From NCBI GenBank assembly GCA_964495085.1, contig CAZBUK010000001.1, positions 61,549 to 125,548 on the forward strand: a stretch of 64,000 nucleotides of DNA, given 5' to 3'. The notes under the pieces were generated by a model. It was not told where the DNA came from, ran no database searches, and saw only the letters and a list, made by a program, of their open reading frames with translations. This DNA comes from CAZBUK01 sp964495085. GTDB taxonomy: Bacteria; Bacteroidota; Ignavibacteria; T3Sed10-11. A program made the position numbers and the translations under genes. Shown here piece by piece: positions 52,706 through 61,962 of this stretch; the first letter of the stretch is position 1; every line of letters begins with the position of its first letter.

Positions 52706-53437
52706 TTACCTGCTCACTACCATCGCTTCAATATTATATCGTTGTCTCAATTGCTGGGCGAATTCCTGCGCTTGCTCACGCGTACGGAAGGCGCCGATCC
52801 AAACGAGGTAGAGGTTCTGACCTCCCCGCATGCGCGTGGTTATCTCGACCGGTTCATTGGTGCCAGAGAGCATATCGCGCTGACGTGCGGCGTTCTCGTA
52901 CGTACTGAATGCGCCGACCTGCAGGGCGAACGTATTCGGCGCCGGCGCGGGCGTCGGTGTCCGCTGTTCGGGCTGAACCGGAGACTGGGGCGTAGTAATT
53001 CGCGTCAGGTCTTCCTCGGTCGTCTCATCCGGAGGTTGCGCACGTACCTGCTGCCCGAAAAGGTATCTCGAGTTCGGGTAGTTAAGCCTGAGCTGATCCA
53101 ATTTCTGATCGGCCGTACGGTACAACCCGACGGAATAGTAATACTGGTAGATCCTGTACAGAGCATCATCCGCCCATTCACTCTCGGGGAAATTGTCCAC
53201 GATGCTCTGAAAAGTTTTTACCGCCTCCGTACCGTCGCTGGTGATCATACCCTGCAGATAGATCACGCCGGGATGGTTTTGATATCGCGTCATCAGGGAA
53301 GGTAGTTCCTGGCGGATTTCTTCTATCTCCCCTCTATATATCTTTTCGAGTCTCGATTGGATATCGGGTTCTACCTGAGCCGGCAAAGCGCAGGGAACAC
53401 ATATGAGCAGGTAAACAAAGATACCTCGCATGGACAA
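52706..53437 (-). CDS. Exported SPOR-domain protein with TPR-like region
   Basis: 243 residues: signal peptide (MSMRGIFVYLLICVPCALPA), helical tetratricopeptide-like repeats (30-130, including TFQSIVDNFPESEWADDALYRI), a Pro/Thr-rich linker (135-168) and a C-terminal SPOR domain (168-243, FALQVGAFSTYENAARQ, YLVWIGAFRTREQAQEF). SPOR domains bind denuded septal peptidoglycan, so a role in division or wall-outer-membrane linkage is likely. Lies between miaB and the activator gene with gaps below 20 bases. Confidence 0.9.
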   Translation of the reverse strand: MSMRGIFVYLLICVPCALPAQVEPDIQSRLEKIYRGEIEEIRQELPSLMTRYQNHPGVIYLQGMITSDGTEAVKTFQSIVDNFPESEWADDALYRIYQYYYSVGLYRTADQKLDQLRLNYPNSRYLFGQQVRAQPPDETTEEDLTRITTPQSPVQPEQRTPTPAPAPNTFALQVGAFSTYENAARQRDMLSGTNEPVEITTRMRGGQNLYLVWIGAFRTREQAQEFAQQLRQRYNIEAMVVSR

Positions 53438-53455
53438 TCTCTCCTCAGTACCGAA

Positions 53456-54799
53456 TCATCCCTGAACGGCAAGCCGCACATCGACCCATCCCCGCTCAGT
53501 GACATAATTTCCGAACAACGTGGCAGAATTGGCGTTTTTAATTTTTACATCGATATATTGACCGATCGAATAGTCGCCCGCAGGAATAATCACCGTCTTG
53601 TTGGTATCGGTTCTTCCCGAATAGTAATCGTCGGACTTCCGGCTCAGTCCTTCGACAAGAATCTGAACGGTTGTGCCGATCAGCTCATTGTTAATTTCCT
53701 CGGATACACTCCGCTGCACTGCGATAATCTCCGATAGTCGTTTCGTTTTAAACTCCTCCGGGACATCGTCGCCCATACTCCAGGCTTTTGTGTTTTCTCG
53801 TGGAGAATATTTGAACATAAATGCTCCGTCGAAGCCGACCTCCCGAATCACATCCAGGGTCGCCCGATGATCGTCGTCGGTCTCGGTCGGAAATCCGGAT
53901 ATAATATCTGTGGAAAGTGCAACGCCGGGAATCGCCGCTTTGATCTTTCCGACCAACTGCAGGTAATGATCGATCGTGTAGGTGCGGTTCATCAGCCGCA
54001 GGATGCGGTCCGATCCGGACTGAACCGGCAGGTGAATGTACTTGCAGATATTGGGATGCTCCGCGATCGTTCCGATGAGCGCGGCGGACATATCCTGAGG
54101 ATGTGACGTTGTGAACCGTACGCGGAGCCGGGAATCGAGCCGTGCGACCGCCGCCAACAGATCCGGGAAGGCGAAATCGCCGTCCCGATAGGAATTCACA
54201 TTCTGTCCGAGAAGTGTTACCTCTCTGAATCCCCGGCTGACCAACGCATCGACATCACTGACTATCCCCTGAAGCGACCTGCTTCTCTCCCTTCCGCGCG
54301 TATACGGAACGACGCAGAAAGTACAGAATTTATCGCATCCCCGCATTACCGATACCCATGCGCTTATTCCATCCGTCCGCAGAGGTACGATGTCGTCGTA
54401 ATTCTCGACCCGCGATAACTTAACCGCAATCCCCTTCTCCCCTTCGAACGCCGCTCCAATGAGTCCGGGCAGCTTGCGGTACTCGTCCGGTCCGACAATG
54501 ACGTCAACGAACTTCAACTGATCCGATAACTTCTCCCGGAGTCTTTCCGCCATACATCCCAGAATACCGATTATCAACGAGGGATTCACGGTTTTGACCC
54601 TTTTCAGCTCTCCCATCCTGCCTATAACGCGCTGCTCGGCATGGTCGCGGATGCTGCACGTATTCACCAAAGCGACATCCGCGTCGTCGAGTACTTCAGT
54701 GAATTCATAACCGTCGTCTTTTAAAAGGCTCGCAACCACCTCGCTGTCCGCTAGATTCATCTGACAGCCGTACGTCTCTATATAGACTTTCTTCTTCAC
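53456..54799 (-). CDS. miaB: tRNA-2-methylthio-N6-dimethylallyladenosine synthase
   Basis: Radical-SAM methylthiotransferase modifying A37 of tRNAs. N-terminal UPF0004 domain with cluster cysteines C12, C48 and C82; radical-SAM motif C155-X3-C159-X2-C162 (CDKFCTFC); C-terminal TRAM domain (from about 375). The opening KKKVYIETYGCQMN and YTRGRERSR are MiaB-specific rather than MtaB or RimO. First gene of the operon, with a promoter at 54924. Confidence 0.96.
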   Translation of the reverse strand: MKKKVYIETYGCQMNLADSEVVASLLKDDGYEFTEVLDDADVALVNTCSIRDHAEQRVIGRMGELKRVKTVNPSLIIGILGCMAERLREKLSDQLKFVDVIVGPDEYRKLPGLIGAAFEGEKGIAVKLSRVENYDDIVPLRTDGISAWVSVMRGCDKFCTFCVVPYTRGRERSRSLQGIVSDVDALVSRGFREVTLLGQNVNSYRDGDFAFPDLLAAVARLDSRLRVRFTTSHPQDMSAALIGTIAEHPNICKYIHLPVQSGSDRILRLMNRTYTIDHYLQLVGKIKAAIPGVALSTDIISGFPTETDDDHRATLDVIREVGFDGAFMFKYSPRENTKAWSMGDDVPEEFKTKRLSEIIAVQRSVSEEINNELIGTTVQILVEGLSRKSDDYYSGRTDTNKTVIIPAGDYSIGQYIDVKIKNANSATLFGNYVTERGWVDVRLAVQG

Positions 54800-55157
54800 C
54801 TAACCTCGTTTCCGTGAATTCTCTCTTACTTTAAATCTAAGTTCCATTTTATGAATTGACGACCCATACGATAAGCAGATCTACTATATTCTCTTTATAA
54901 TGTTATTACTCCAACAGATAAAAAATATATTCAATGACTGACAGAAAGTCAAGGTATCGATAAAACCTACGAATCCGCGACTCTATAATTACATAAATTG
55001 CCTGTCAATATTACAGATATCCAAAATAAATTGATTATTAAATCGGAAAATTGTAATTTAAGGTTGTCATTTCGAATATCCTCATGCTTCAATGCCATGC
55101 TCCCGGCGATGAATGGATCTTCCGCTTTATTCATAGGTACGACAGGAATTCACACAT
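54800..55157. other. Divergent intergenic region between miaB and pta
   Basis: 358 AT-rich bases without a gene. It contains the miaB promoter (54924-54952), a second weaker minus-strand candidate (TTGACA at 55003-55008 with TATAGA at 54982-54987) and the pta leader. AGGA lies 11 bases before the pta ATG. I see no riboswitch or repeat. Confidence 0.6.
54924..54952 (-). promoter_or_regulatory. Promoter of the miaB operon
   Basis: On the minus strand TTGACT (54947-54952), 17 bases, TATATT (54924-54929), with a leader of about 118 bases before miaB. Confidence 0.6.
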
Positions 55158-56141
55158 ATGTCATCTCAGCCGCCGCTCCTAACCTCGATCGTCCTCGAGG
55201 CGAGGAAACGAAACAAGCATATAGTTTTACCGGATTCATCCGACGAACGGACTATCCGAGCAGCAAAAAAGATCACCGATGACGGCTTCGCCGATATCTC
55301 GCTGATCGGCGATGAAGAGCTCATCAGGGAAAACGCTAGATCCCTCAATATCGCACTCGACGGTATTCACGTGGTCGATCCGGTAAAATCTCCCGATCTT
55401 GAAAAATTCGCCGATACGTTTTACAACATAAGAAAAGAGAAAGGAATTCAACGCGCCGATGCACAGAAGGTCATGACCAATCCGCTGTATTACGGCGCGC
55501 TCATGGTTCGTGAAGGACTCGCCGACGGAAGCGTTGCGGGATCTTTATCCACTACCGGTGACGTGCTGCGGGCTGCGATCCAGGGTATCGGACTCGCAGA
55601 GGGAATAAAGATCGTATCGAGTTTTTTCCTGATGATTTTTCCGGATAAGGTCTATTCATTCGCCGACTGTGCGGTCGTGCCCGATCCCGATGCGGATCAG
55701 CTTGCGGATATAGCGATCTCGACAGCCGAAAATCACCGGAAGATTACCGGAGAACCAGCACGAGTCGCGATGCTCTCATTTTCAACAAAAGGGAGCGCCG
55801 TCCATCCGCTCGTGGAGAAGGTCCAGCAAGCCACCGCGAAAGTCAGCCAACGCAGACCCGATCTCAGCGTCGACGGTGAATTGCAGTTCGATGCGGCTGC
55901 GGTACCGTCGGTCGGTCAGCGCAAAGCGCCGGGGAGTAAAGTCGCAGGAGATGCAAACGTCTTTATCTTTCCCGACCTCAATGCCGGAAATATCGGTTAT
56001 AAGCTGGCACAGCGGTTGGGCGGAGCGGAAGCGATAGGCCCGATCGTTCAGGGACTGAAGAAACCGGCTTTCGATCTGTCGCGCGGATGCAGTGTTGACG
56101 ACATTTACTACGTGACCGCAATCAACGCCGTGATGGGATAG
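55158..56141 (+). CDS. pta: Phosphate acetyltransferase
   Basis: Transfers acetyl between CoA and phosphate. 327 residues, the short catalytic-only (PTA_PTB) form without the N-terminal DRTGG/AAA-like domains of the E. coli enzyme. Family marks: HIVLPDSSDERTIRAA, MTNPLYYGALMV, ADGSVAGSLSTTGDVLRAA and LNAGNIGYKLAQRLGGAEAIGP. No ackA is adjacent. Phosphate butyryltransferase is a close relative but the SSTT/ADG pattern favours Pta. Confidence 0.9.
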   Translation: MSSQPPLLTSIVLEARKRNKHIVLPDSSDERTIRAAKKITDDGFADISLIGDEELIRENARSLNIALDGIHVVDPVKSPDLEKFADTFYNIRKEKGIQRADAQKVMTNPLYYGALMVREGLADGSVAGSLSTTGDVLRAAIQGIGLAEGIKIVSSFFLMIFPDKVYSFADCAVVPDPDADQLADIAISTAENHRKITGEPARVAMLSFSTKGSAVHPLVEKVQQATAKVSQRRPDLSVDGELQFDAAAVPSVGQRKAPGSKVAGDANVFIFPDLNAGNIGYKLAQRLGGAEAIGPIVQGLKKPAFDLSRGCSVDDIYYVTAINAVMG

Positions 56142-56173
56142 TGAACCCCCGTAGAAGCAACGAGTAAGATCCG

Positions 56174-56752
56174 ATGCCGAACCCGGATATACTTCGTACG
56201 TTTATCGCCATCGACACCCCGCCGGAATTCAAACTGAGAACAGAAATACTCGTGCAGGAGCTGGCGCGCCTGTCGGCGCCGGTTGCATGGGAAGAGCCGT
56301 ACAAACTGCATCTCACTCTGAGATTTCTGGGAGACACACGTATCGAAACCCTGGAACAGGTCAAGGAAAGACTGGGGAATATCGCGGCTACCCATAAACC
56401 GTTCTGGCTCAGGTACGACGGTTTGGGATTTTTTCCTCACCGCAGGAATCCGCGCATTATCTGGGTCGGCTGTTCTCCTCTTTCGGCCGCACTTGAACGG
56501 CTGCAGATGGACGTCGAAGCGCTCGCCGTGTCGCTGGGATTCGAACCCGAACGGCGTCCGTTCAGTCCGCATATTACGATCGGCCGGATACGGACTGCTA
56601 ACAGGAGCACCGCCGACTTGATAAAAAAAATTGAAACCGTTACTTTTGATGCAGTGGAATCGGAAGCTCACACCCTGATGTTCTTGCAGAGCAGATTGCA
56701 GCCCCGCGGATCGGTGTACTCAATCCTCCAAAAATTTTCATTCACCTTTTAA
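56174..56752 (+). CDS. thpR: RNA 2',3'-cyclic phosphodiesterase (ThpR/LigT)
   Basis: 192-residue 2H-phosphoesterase that opens 2',3'-cyclic phosphates. The two HXT motifs are H46-L-T48 (KLHLTLRFLG) and H133-I-T135 (SPHITIGRIR), spaced as usual. The N-terminal RTFIAIDTPPE is typical. Lies 32 bases after pta and 21 before recA; thpR before recA is a common arrangement. Confidence 0.92.
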   Translation: MPNPDILRTFIAIDTPPEFKLRTEILVQELARLSAPVAWEEPYKLHLTLRFLGDTRIETLEQVKERLGNIAATHKPFWLRYDGLGFFPHRRNPRIIWVGCSPLSAALERLQMDVEALAVSLGFEPERRPFSPHITIGRIRTANRSTADLIKKIETVTFDAVESEAHTLMFLQSRLQPRGSVYSILQKFSFTF

Positions 56753-56773
56753 TTTTTCCAGAGGGAGAAATTC

Positions 56774-57835
56774 ATGGCAGAAGATAAGACTCCAAAAGTC
56801 AAAGCGTTGTCTATTGCTATCGAGCAGATCGAAAAACAATACGGCAAGGGATCGATTATGCGGATGGGCGAAGGTCCCATTCAGAAGATCGATTTCATTT
56901 CGACGGGATCCATTTCTCTCGATGTCGCGATCGGCATCGGGGGGATTCCGCGCGGAAGGGTCATCGAGGTGTTCGGACCCGAATCTTCCGGGAAAACTAC
57001 CCTGTGTCTCCATATTATTGCCGAGGCGCAGAAGCCCGGCGGCCTTGCCGCGTTCATCGATGCGGAACATGCCCTCGACATCAACTATGCGAAAAAATTG
57101 GGCGTCAATGTCAACGAATTGATCATTTCTCAGCCCGAGTACGGCGAACAGGGTTTGGAGATTGCGGAGACGCTCGTGCGAAGCGGCGCCCTCGACGTCA
57201 TTGTCGTCGACTCGGTCGCGGCGCTGACGCCGCGGGCGGAGATCGAGGGAGAGATGGGAGACCCCACGATGGGCGTGCAGGCAAGGCTCATGTCGCAGGC
57301 GCTTCGGAAATTGACCGCTGCGATCAGCAAGTCGAAGACATCGGTCATCTTCACGAACCAGCTCCGCAGCAAGATCGGCGTGATGTTCGGAAATCCGGAG
57401 ACAACGACGGGCGGCAACGCTCTCAAATTTTACGCATCGCTGCGTCTCGATATCCGCCGTATCGGAGCGATCAAAGAGGGGCAGGATGTCGTCGGCAACA
57501 GAACGCGCGTCAAAGTGGTCAAAAACAAAGTTGCGCCGCCGTTCAAGGAGGTCGAGTTCGACATTCTATACAATGAGGGAATATCGAAGCTGGGCGATTT
57601 AATCGATCTCGCGGTCAACGAGAACGTCATTCAGAAGAGCGGTTCGTGGTTCTCCTACGGCGACGATCGAATCGGCCAGGGCCGCGACGCGGTCAAGAAA
57701 TTCCTGAGTGAAAACCAGAACATTTACTCCGCGATCGACACCGGACTTCGGAAAAAATTCGACCTGCTCCCGGCGTCGGCGCCGGAAGATAATTCACAGA
57801 ACGAAAAGAGCGGAAAGAAGGGGCGCGCCGAATAG
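56774..57835 (+). CDS. recA: Recombinase RecA
   Basis: 353 residues. Walker A GPESSGKTT (68-76), Walker B DVIVVDSVAAL, DNA-binding loops L1 (EGEMGDPTMGVQARLM) and L2 (FGNPETTTGGNALKFYAS). GAGGGAG lies 7 bases before the ATG. Drives strand exchange and LexA-type SOS cleavage; no LexA box was recognised upstream. Followed 24 bases later by recX. Confidence 0.98.
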   Translation: MAEDKTPKVKALSIAIEQIEKQYGKGSIMRMGEGPIQKIDFISTGSISLDVAIGIGGIPRGRVIEVFGPESSGKTTLCLHIIAEAQKPGGLAAFIDAEHALDINYAKKLGVNVNELIISQPEYGEQGLEIAETLVRSGALDVIVVDSVAALTPRAEIEGEMGDPTMGVQARLMSQALRKLTAAISKSKTSVIFTNQLRSKIGVMFGNPETTTGGNALKFYASLRLDIRRIGAIKEGQDVVGNRTRVKVVKNKVAPPFKEVEFDILYNEGISKLGDLIDLAVNENVIQKSGSWFSYGDDRIGQGRDAVKKFLSENQNIYSAIDTGLRKKFDLLPASAPEDNSQNEKSGKKGRAE

Positions 57836-57859
57836 CGACGCCCCGTTCCCCCCGCCGCC

Positions 57860-58483
57860 ATGAAAATCACCGGGATCGAACGGCAGAAGAAAAATCCGCG
57901 CAGATATAATATTTTTATCGACGATTCGTTCGAGATCGGCGTCGACAGGAACGTCGTCGCCGATTTCGGACTGCGCAGAGGAGACGCGGTAACCGAAACC
58001 GTACTCAGCGAGTTACGCGACGCGGACGCGAAAACGACCGCCTATCAGAAAGCGCTGAGGTTCCTGTCGTACCGCACCCGGAGCGTGCAAGAGATAAGAA
58101 ACCGCCTTGAACGAGACTCGATCCCCCCGAAGATTATCGAATATACTGTCGTCAAACTCCTGAATCAGCAACTGCTCGACGATAGCCGCTTCGCGGAAAC
58201 ATTTGCCGAATCGAAAATGATGCACCGGCCTGTCGGTATGAACAGACTCAGACGCGAGCTGCTCGCGAAGGGCATATCACGGACGATCGTCGAAAAGGTA
58301 CTCGATACGTACAGCTCCCCGGAGAGCGAATACCTCCATGCACTGCAGATCGCCCGCAAGAAACTGCAAACGGATCGCTCCGTCGAAAGCCGGGTACGAA
58401 GGAGAAGATTAGCCGGGCTCCTTGCACGCAGGGGGTATTCCTGGGACGTCATCGGCCGGGTGCTGGAAACTGTAGAATTATAG
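57860..58483 (+). CDS. recX: Regulatory protein RecX
   Basis: 207-residue helical modulator of RecA filaments. Contains the three-helix repeats, with KALRFLSYRTRSVQEIRNRLERD and LLNQQLLDDSRFAETFAESKM as the family core, preceded by a beta-rich N-terminal extension. Position directly after recA supports the call. Confidence 0.93.
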   Translation: MKITGIERQKKNPRRYNIFIDDSFEIGVDRNVVADFGLRRGDAVTETVLSELRDADAKTTAYQKALRFLSYRTRSVQEIRNRLERDSIPPKIIEYTVVKLLNQQLLDDSRFAETFAESKMMHRPVGMNRLRRELLAKGISRTIVEKVLDTYSSPESEYLHALQIARKKLQTDRSVESRVRRRRLAGLLARRGYSWDVIGRVLETVEL

Positions 58484-58513
58484 CTTCAATCTCCGACAAA
58501 GAAAGGATGGAAT

Positions 58514-59182
58514 ATGAACCGGGTAGTGTTCGACATCGAATCCCTCGCTTATCCGTTCGATTCGTTCGATCCGGAACAGCAGGAATACCTTACCAAATTC
58601 GCGAAGAGCGAAGAGGAGGTAGAGGATGCAATACTCAAGACGAATCTTTCTCCGCTGACTGCACGGCTCATTGCGATCGGATTATATAACCCCGATTCAA
58701 AACGCGGCAAGGTTCTCTATCAGGCGGATAAACCTTCCAGGGACGTATCGGCCGACGGTATGATCGAATATATCGCGGCGGATGAAGCGCACATATTGAA
58801 GACGTTCTGGGAAGACATAGCCCGTTATAACCAATTCATCACGTTCAACGGGCGGGGGTTCGACGCTCCGTTTCTCATGCTACGCTCGGCGATACTTCAT
58901 ATAAAACCTTCACGCAATCTTATCCCCTACCGCTACGATTCGAAAATCCACTGCGATCTGCTCGACCAGCTCACGTTTTATGGCGCATTCCGGCGTTACA
59001 GTCTGGATTTTTACTGCAAATCATTCGGCATCAGAAGTCCGAAAAGCGACGGCATCACCGGGTTGGATCTGGGGAAGCTATTCGTAGAGAAGAGATTCAG
59101 AGAGATCGCCGATTACTGCATCGGTGACGTTGTTGCAACGTCGGAATTATTCAAGATGTGGGAAGATCATCTCCATCTGTAA
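58514..59182 (+). CDS. DEDDy 3'-5' exonuclease (RNase H-like)
   Basis: 222-residue stand-alone proofreading-type exonuclease domain. D7 and E9 in VVFDIESLAYPF, D117 in FNGRGFDAPF, and Y201-X3-D205 in ADYCIGDVV form the DEDDy active site of the PolB/DnaQ superfamily. No polymerase domain is attached. A 30-base gap from recX with AAAGGA before the start suggests co-expression with recA-recX, hence a DNA-repair role (inference). Convergent with treT, 9 bases apart. Confidence 0.88.
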   Translation: MNRVVFDIESLAYPFDSFDPEQQEYLTKFAKSEEEVEDAILKTNLSPLTARLIAIGLYNPDSKRGKVLYQADKPSRDVSADGMIEYIAADEAHILKTFWEDIARYNQFITFNGRGFDAPFLMLRSAILHIKPSRNLIPYRYDSKIHCDLLDQLTFYGAFRRYSLDFYCKSFGIRSPKSDGITGLDLGKLFVEKRFREIADYCIGDVVATSELFKMWEDHLHL

Positions 59183-59191
59183 GATTGAGCG

Positions 59192-60421
59192 CTACGTGAG
59201 ATCGATAACATCTGCTCCGTCTCTCTCCAGTGCGATCATCAGAAGCAGATAATCCTTGAGGTGGCGTGTCAGCAGAAAATTGTTCCGCACATGTTCATAA
59301 CCGTTGCGCGCAAGTTCATCGGCTTTCTGAGGATTATTCAACAGATCGGCAATACGCCTTGCCGTCCCTTCGACGGTATGGACGAGATAGCCGGTGACGC
59401 CGTCGATGATCTGTTTTCGGATGCCTCCGGTCGCTCCTCCGATGACAGGTTTTTTCTTCCATAAAGCTTCCGTGACCGTTAATCCGAATCCTTCCTTTAT
59501 GGATTTTTGCAGGATGACCGTCGAAGCTCGCTGCAGCGCGTTAATCTCTTTGTCGCTGTACGGCGGAAGCAGCAGAATATGAGCGTCGTTATCCCCCTCC
59601 GTCATCTCCTGCACCTCCTGTAAGACCGCGGCTCCTTCCGGATCATCGGACGCACCTCCTCCGGCGAGTACCAGCTGACAATCATAGCGTTTCTTCACGA
59701 TTTGGTACGCCTTGATCACTCCGACGGGATCTTTCAACCTGTCAAAACGCGAAATCTGCGTTATCAGGGGCCGGTCGGGATCGATACCGTACTTCGACAG
59801 CGTCTCCCCAATAAAAGAGGACTCGATCTCCTTATTTTTGTCTGCGAGCGGGTCGATGGAGGGACATATGAGAAACTGCGGTATCCGGAGTTCCTGGGCG
59901 AAATCGGGCATCGAAAAGACCGAAGCATCGAAGCGATTGACATACGCTTCGAGGAACTTCCATAATTTCTGGTTCGGTTTCGATACATCGATATGGCACC
60001 GCCAGATCCATTTTTTACCGATCTCATCCCGCCGGGCGATCAGTCCTGCCGGCTGCGGATCGTGAATCATGATCACATCGCCGTACAGATCCATCGTTTT
60101 GAGATTCTCCTCGGTCGTTTCACGGAAGATCTCGAGCATATCGTCGGTTATTTCATGTGTATGTTCATGCAGTGCATTGTGGAATGCTTTCGTCACGCTG
60201 AAGAATTCATCACTCCCCTTGATGACATCCCACGTGGCGTTGACGCCGAGTTCTTTGGTAAGCGGTACGAGTCTGTGCAGTATCTCCGCAACCCCGCCTC
60301 CGACGGGAGTCGAGTTGATGTGCTGTATGGATTTGCCGGCGATACGCTCGGCTACCCTGAACAGTTCGTCGATGTACTCGCTGCCGACTACCGGTCTGTA
60401 TTGATCGAGAGAAACGGTCAT
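59192..60421 (-). CDS. treT: Trehalose glycosyltransferring synthase (TreT-type GT4)
   Basis: 409-residue GT-B glycosyltransferase. N-terminal INSTPVGGGVAEILHRLVP is the TreT/trehalose-phosphorylase-like acceptor motif; WRCHIDVSKPN and the donor site ISRFDRLKDP, then EGFGLTVTEALWKKKPVIG with the GT4 E-X7-E pattern. TreT makes trehalose from ADP- or UDP-glucose and free glucose in a reversible reaction. It ends an operon with otsA and otsB, a different trehalose route. A trehalose phosphorylase of GT4 type is the main alternative. Confidence 0.88.
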   Translation of the reverse strand: MTVSLDQYRPVVGSEYIDELFRVAERIAGKSIQHINSTPVGGGVAEILHRLVPLTKELGVNATWDVIKGSDEFFSVTKAFHNALHEHTHEITDDMLEIFRETTEENLKTMDLYGDVIMIHDPQPAGLIARRDEIGKKWIWRCHIDVSKPNQKLWKFLEAYVNRFDASVFSMPDFAQELRIPQFLICPSIDPLADKNKEIESSFIGETLSKYGIDPDRPLITQISRFDRLKDPVGVIKAYQIVKKRYDCQLVLAGGGASDDPEGAAVLQEVQEMTEGDNDAHILLLPPYSDKEINALQRASTVILQKSIKEGFGLTVTEALWKKKPVIGGATGGIRKQIIDGVTGYLVHTVEGTARRIADLLNNPQKADELARNGYEHVRNNFLLTRHLKDYLLLMIALERDGADVIDLT

Positions 60422-60457
60422 ACCCGTTGTATCCTTCTCCGAATGCTGAGGGTGGGG

Positions 60458-61093
60458 TTACCTGAACGAAATTAATTTTTCCCTGAGCTCGTCAAGGGAA
60501 TAAGCATAGGGATCGAGTTTGTTGATCTTCGCAGCCAGTTCGGGTTCGTTCATATCGGTCAACCAAACCGAAAAATCGCTGGACGTTCGCTGCAACCGCA
60601 AGCGTGATTCAAAAACATGAAAATAGATGGAAATAGGAGAAATATTCCGCAGACACTCGAAGAATTCATCGACCGACCGCGCTTCGTGACCTGTCGGAAA
60701 TACGAAGCTCTTTGCTTTGCAAAAATAGAATGTCTCTTCCGCGGGCGCTTTCCGCGAACTCTCTCCTTTCTGTTCTTTCAGGTGTCCGTTGATCGTCTCG
60801 ATGAGCGACTCGCGGAGACTTCGAATCGAGGTATACTCCATCATATCGATACCGGCAAGTTTCTCGGCGAGCTTGTGCTCCTGGAGCGCACCGTAGATCC
60901 ATGACGCGAAATCGTTGTAGAACAACTTCCTGACGAAATGGTGTTCGAGATAGGATGCGTGCGTATGGTAGAAAATAGATGCGCCCCCTACTTTCTTCAT
61001 GTGGGCAAGCAGCTCGCGCAGTGTCCGGGCCCTGAGACCCGTCGCTTCCACCAGTCTCTTCTCGGTGTAAAATCGAAATATGTTGTTCGGCAT
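60458..61093 (-). CDS. DUF5752-like protein in the trehalose operon
   Basis: 211 residues, soluble, two similar halves: SIFYHTHASYLEHHFVRK...FASWIYGALQEHKLAEKLAGIDMMEYTSIRSLRESL and SIYFHVFESRLRLQRTSSDFSVWLTDM...ELAAKINKLDPYAYSLDELREKL (quoted in parts), suggesting internal duplication. Matches my memory of DUF5752 proteins found beside trehalose or sugar-nucleotide genes. No catalytic motif seen. Between otsB and treT with gaps of about 35 bases. Confidence 0.75.
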   Translation of the reverse strand: MPNNIFRFYTEKRLVEATGLRARTLRELLAHMKKVGGASIFYHTHASYLEHHFVRKLFYNDFASWIYGALQEHKLAEKLAGIDMMEYTSIRSLRESLIETINGHLKEQKGESSRKAPAEETFYFCKAKSFVFPTGHEARSVDEFFECLRNISPISIYFHVFESRLRLQRTSSDFSVWLTDMNEPELAAKINKLDPYAYSLDELREKLISFR

Positions 61094-61126
61094 GCAGGAA
61101 ACCTTTCGCTTCCGTTCGGTTACCGC

Positions 61127-61945
61127 TCAGGCGGTCAATCGTTGATCCAGAAGCCATTGCAGAAAAGTACGGACCTCGGTCGTATCCTGCAGCGTATATG
61201 CTGCATCGGTCCGAATCCGGGTTTCGTGAACTACTTTAATGGTGATATCGTCCTTTAAAAAGCGGAAGACGTCTTCATCGGTGACATCGTCGCCGATATA
61301 AATGTTGGCAGCCCGCTTCTTTGCTCCGTTCTTGAGCATCCATCGGACGGCATATCCCTTATTCCATTCGATATCGGGACGTATCTCGATAACCTTCTTC
61401 CCCCTGGTCAGACGAATGATTCCGCGGTCGGTGTATTCCGATGTCCGTTCGCCGATAATTCTATTCAACTCGGGAATAAACGGCATCGCGACCGCGCGGT
61501 AATGGATACTTGCGGTCAATCCCTTATTTTCGATCCAGGCGCCGGGTATGGCCGGTAGAATAGCCGCAAGATCCGAACAGATCTTCCTGATACCCCTGAC
61601 AACCTGGGTCGCATTCGGTACGATCTTCGTCTTCCGTATGCCGCTTATCTCCAGACCATGGTTGCCCGCGTAATGAATGCCGCTGAGTCCCACGGTATCC
61701 CTCACGTCTTCGAGCGACCTGCCGGAAATGACCGCGATATACATGGACGACAGCTCGGAAAGTTTATCGATGATCAGACGGGTTTCGGCGGGCAGCCGCG
61801 CCCGCTCCGGAGTCGGTGCAATGGGTGCGAGCGTGCCGTCAAAATCGAGAAACAGGTTTACATTTTTTCGTTTCGAGAAAATAGACTGTATTTCATCCAA
61901 CCGCTCGAGAATATTCGGAACGATTCTCCTGACGTGTGATAGCAA
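61127..61945 (-). CDS. otsB: Trehalose-6-phosphate phosphatase
   Basis: 272-residue HAD-type phosphatase. Motif I LFLDFDGTLAPI with D34 and D36, motif II VISGRSLEDV, the C2B cap with YAGNHGLEI, and motif IV IGDDVTDEDVF. Dephosphorylates the OtsA product. Lies 17 bases after otsA. Confidence 0.95.
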   Translation of the reverse strand: MLSHVRRIVPNILERLDEIQSIFSKRKNVNLFLDFDGTLAPIAPTPERARLPAETRLIIDKLSELSSMYIAVISGRSLEDVRDTVGLSGIHYAGNHGLEISGIRKTKIVPNATQVVRGIRKICSDLAAILPAIPGAWIENKGLTASIHYRAVAMPFIPELNRIIGERTSEYTDRGIIRLTRGKKVIEIRPDIEWNKGYAVRWMLKNGAKKRAANIYIGDDVTDEDVFRFLKDDITIKVVHETRIRTDAAYTLQDTTEVRTFLQWLLDQRLTA

Positions 61946-61962
61946 GGATCGGCTCCTGTTGT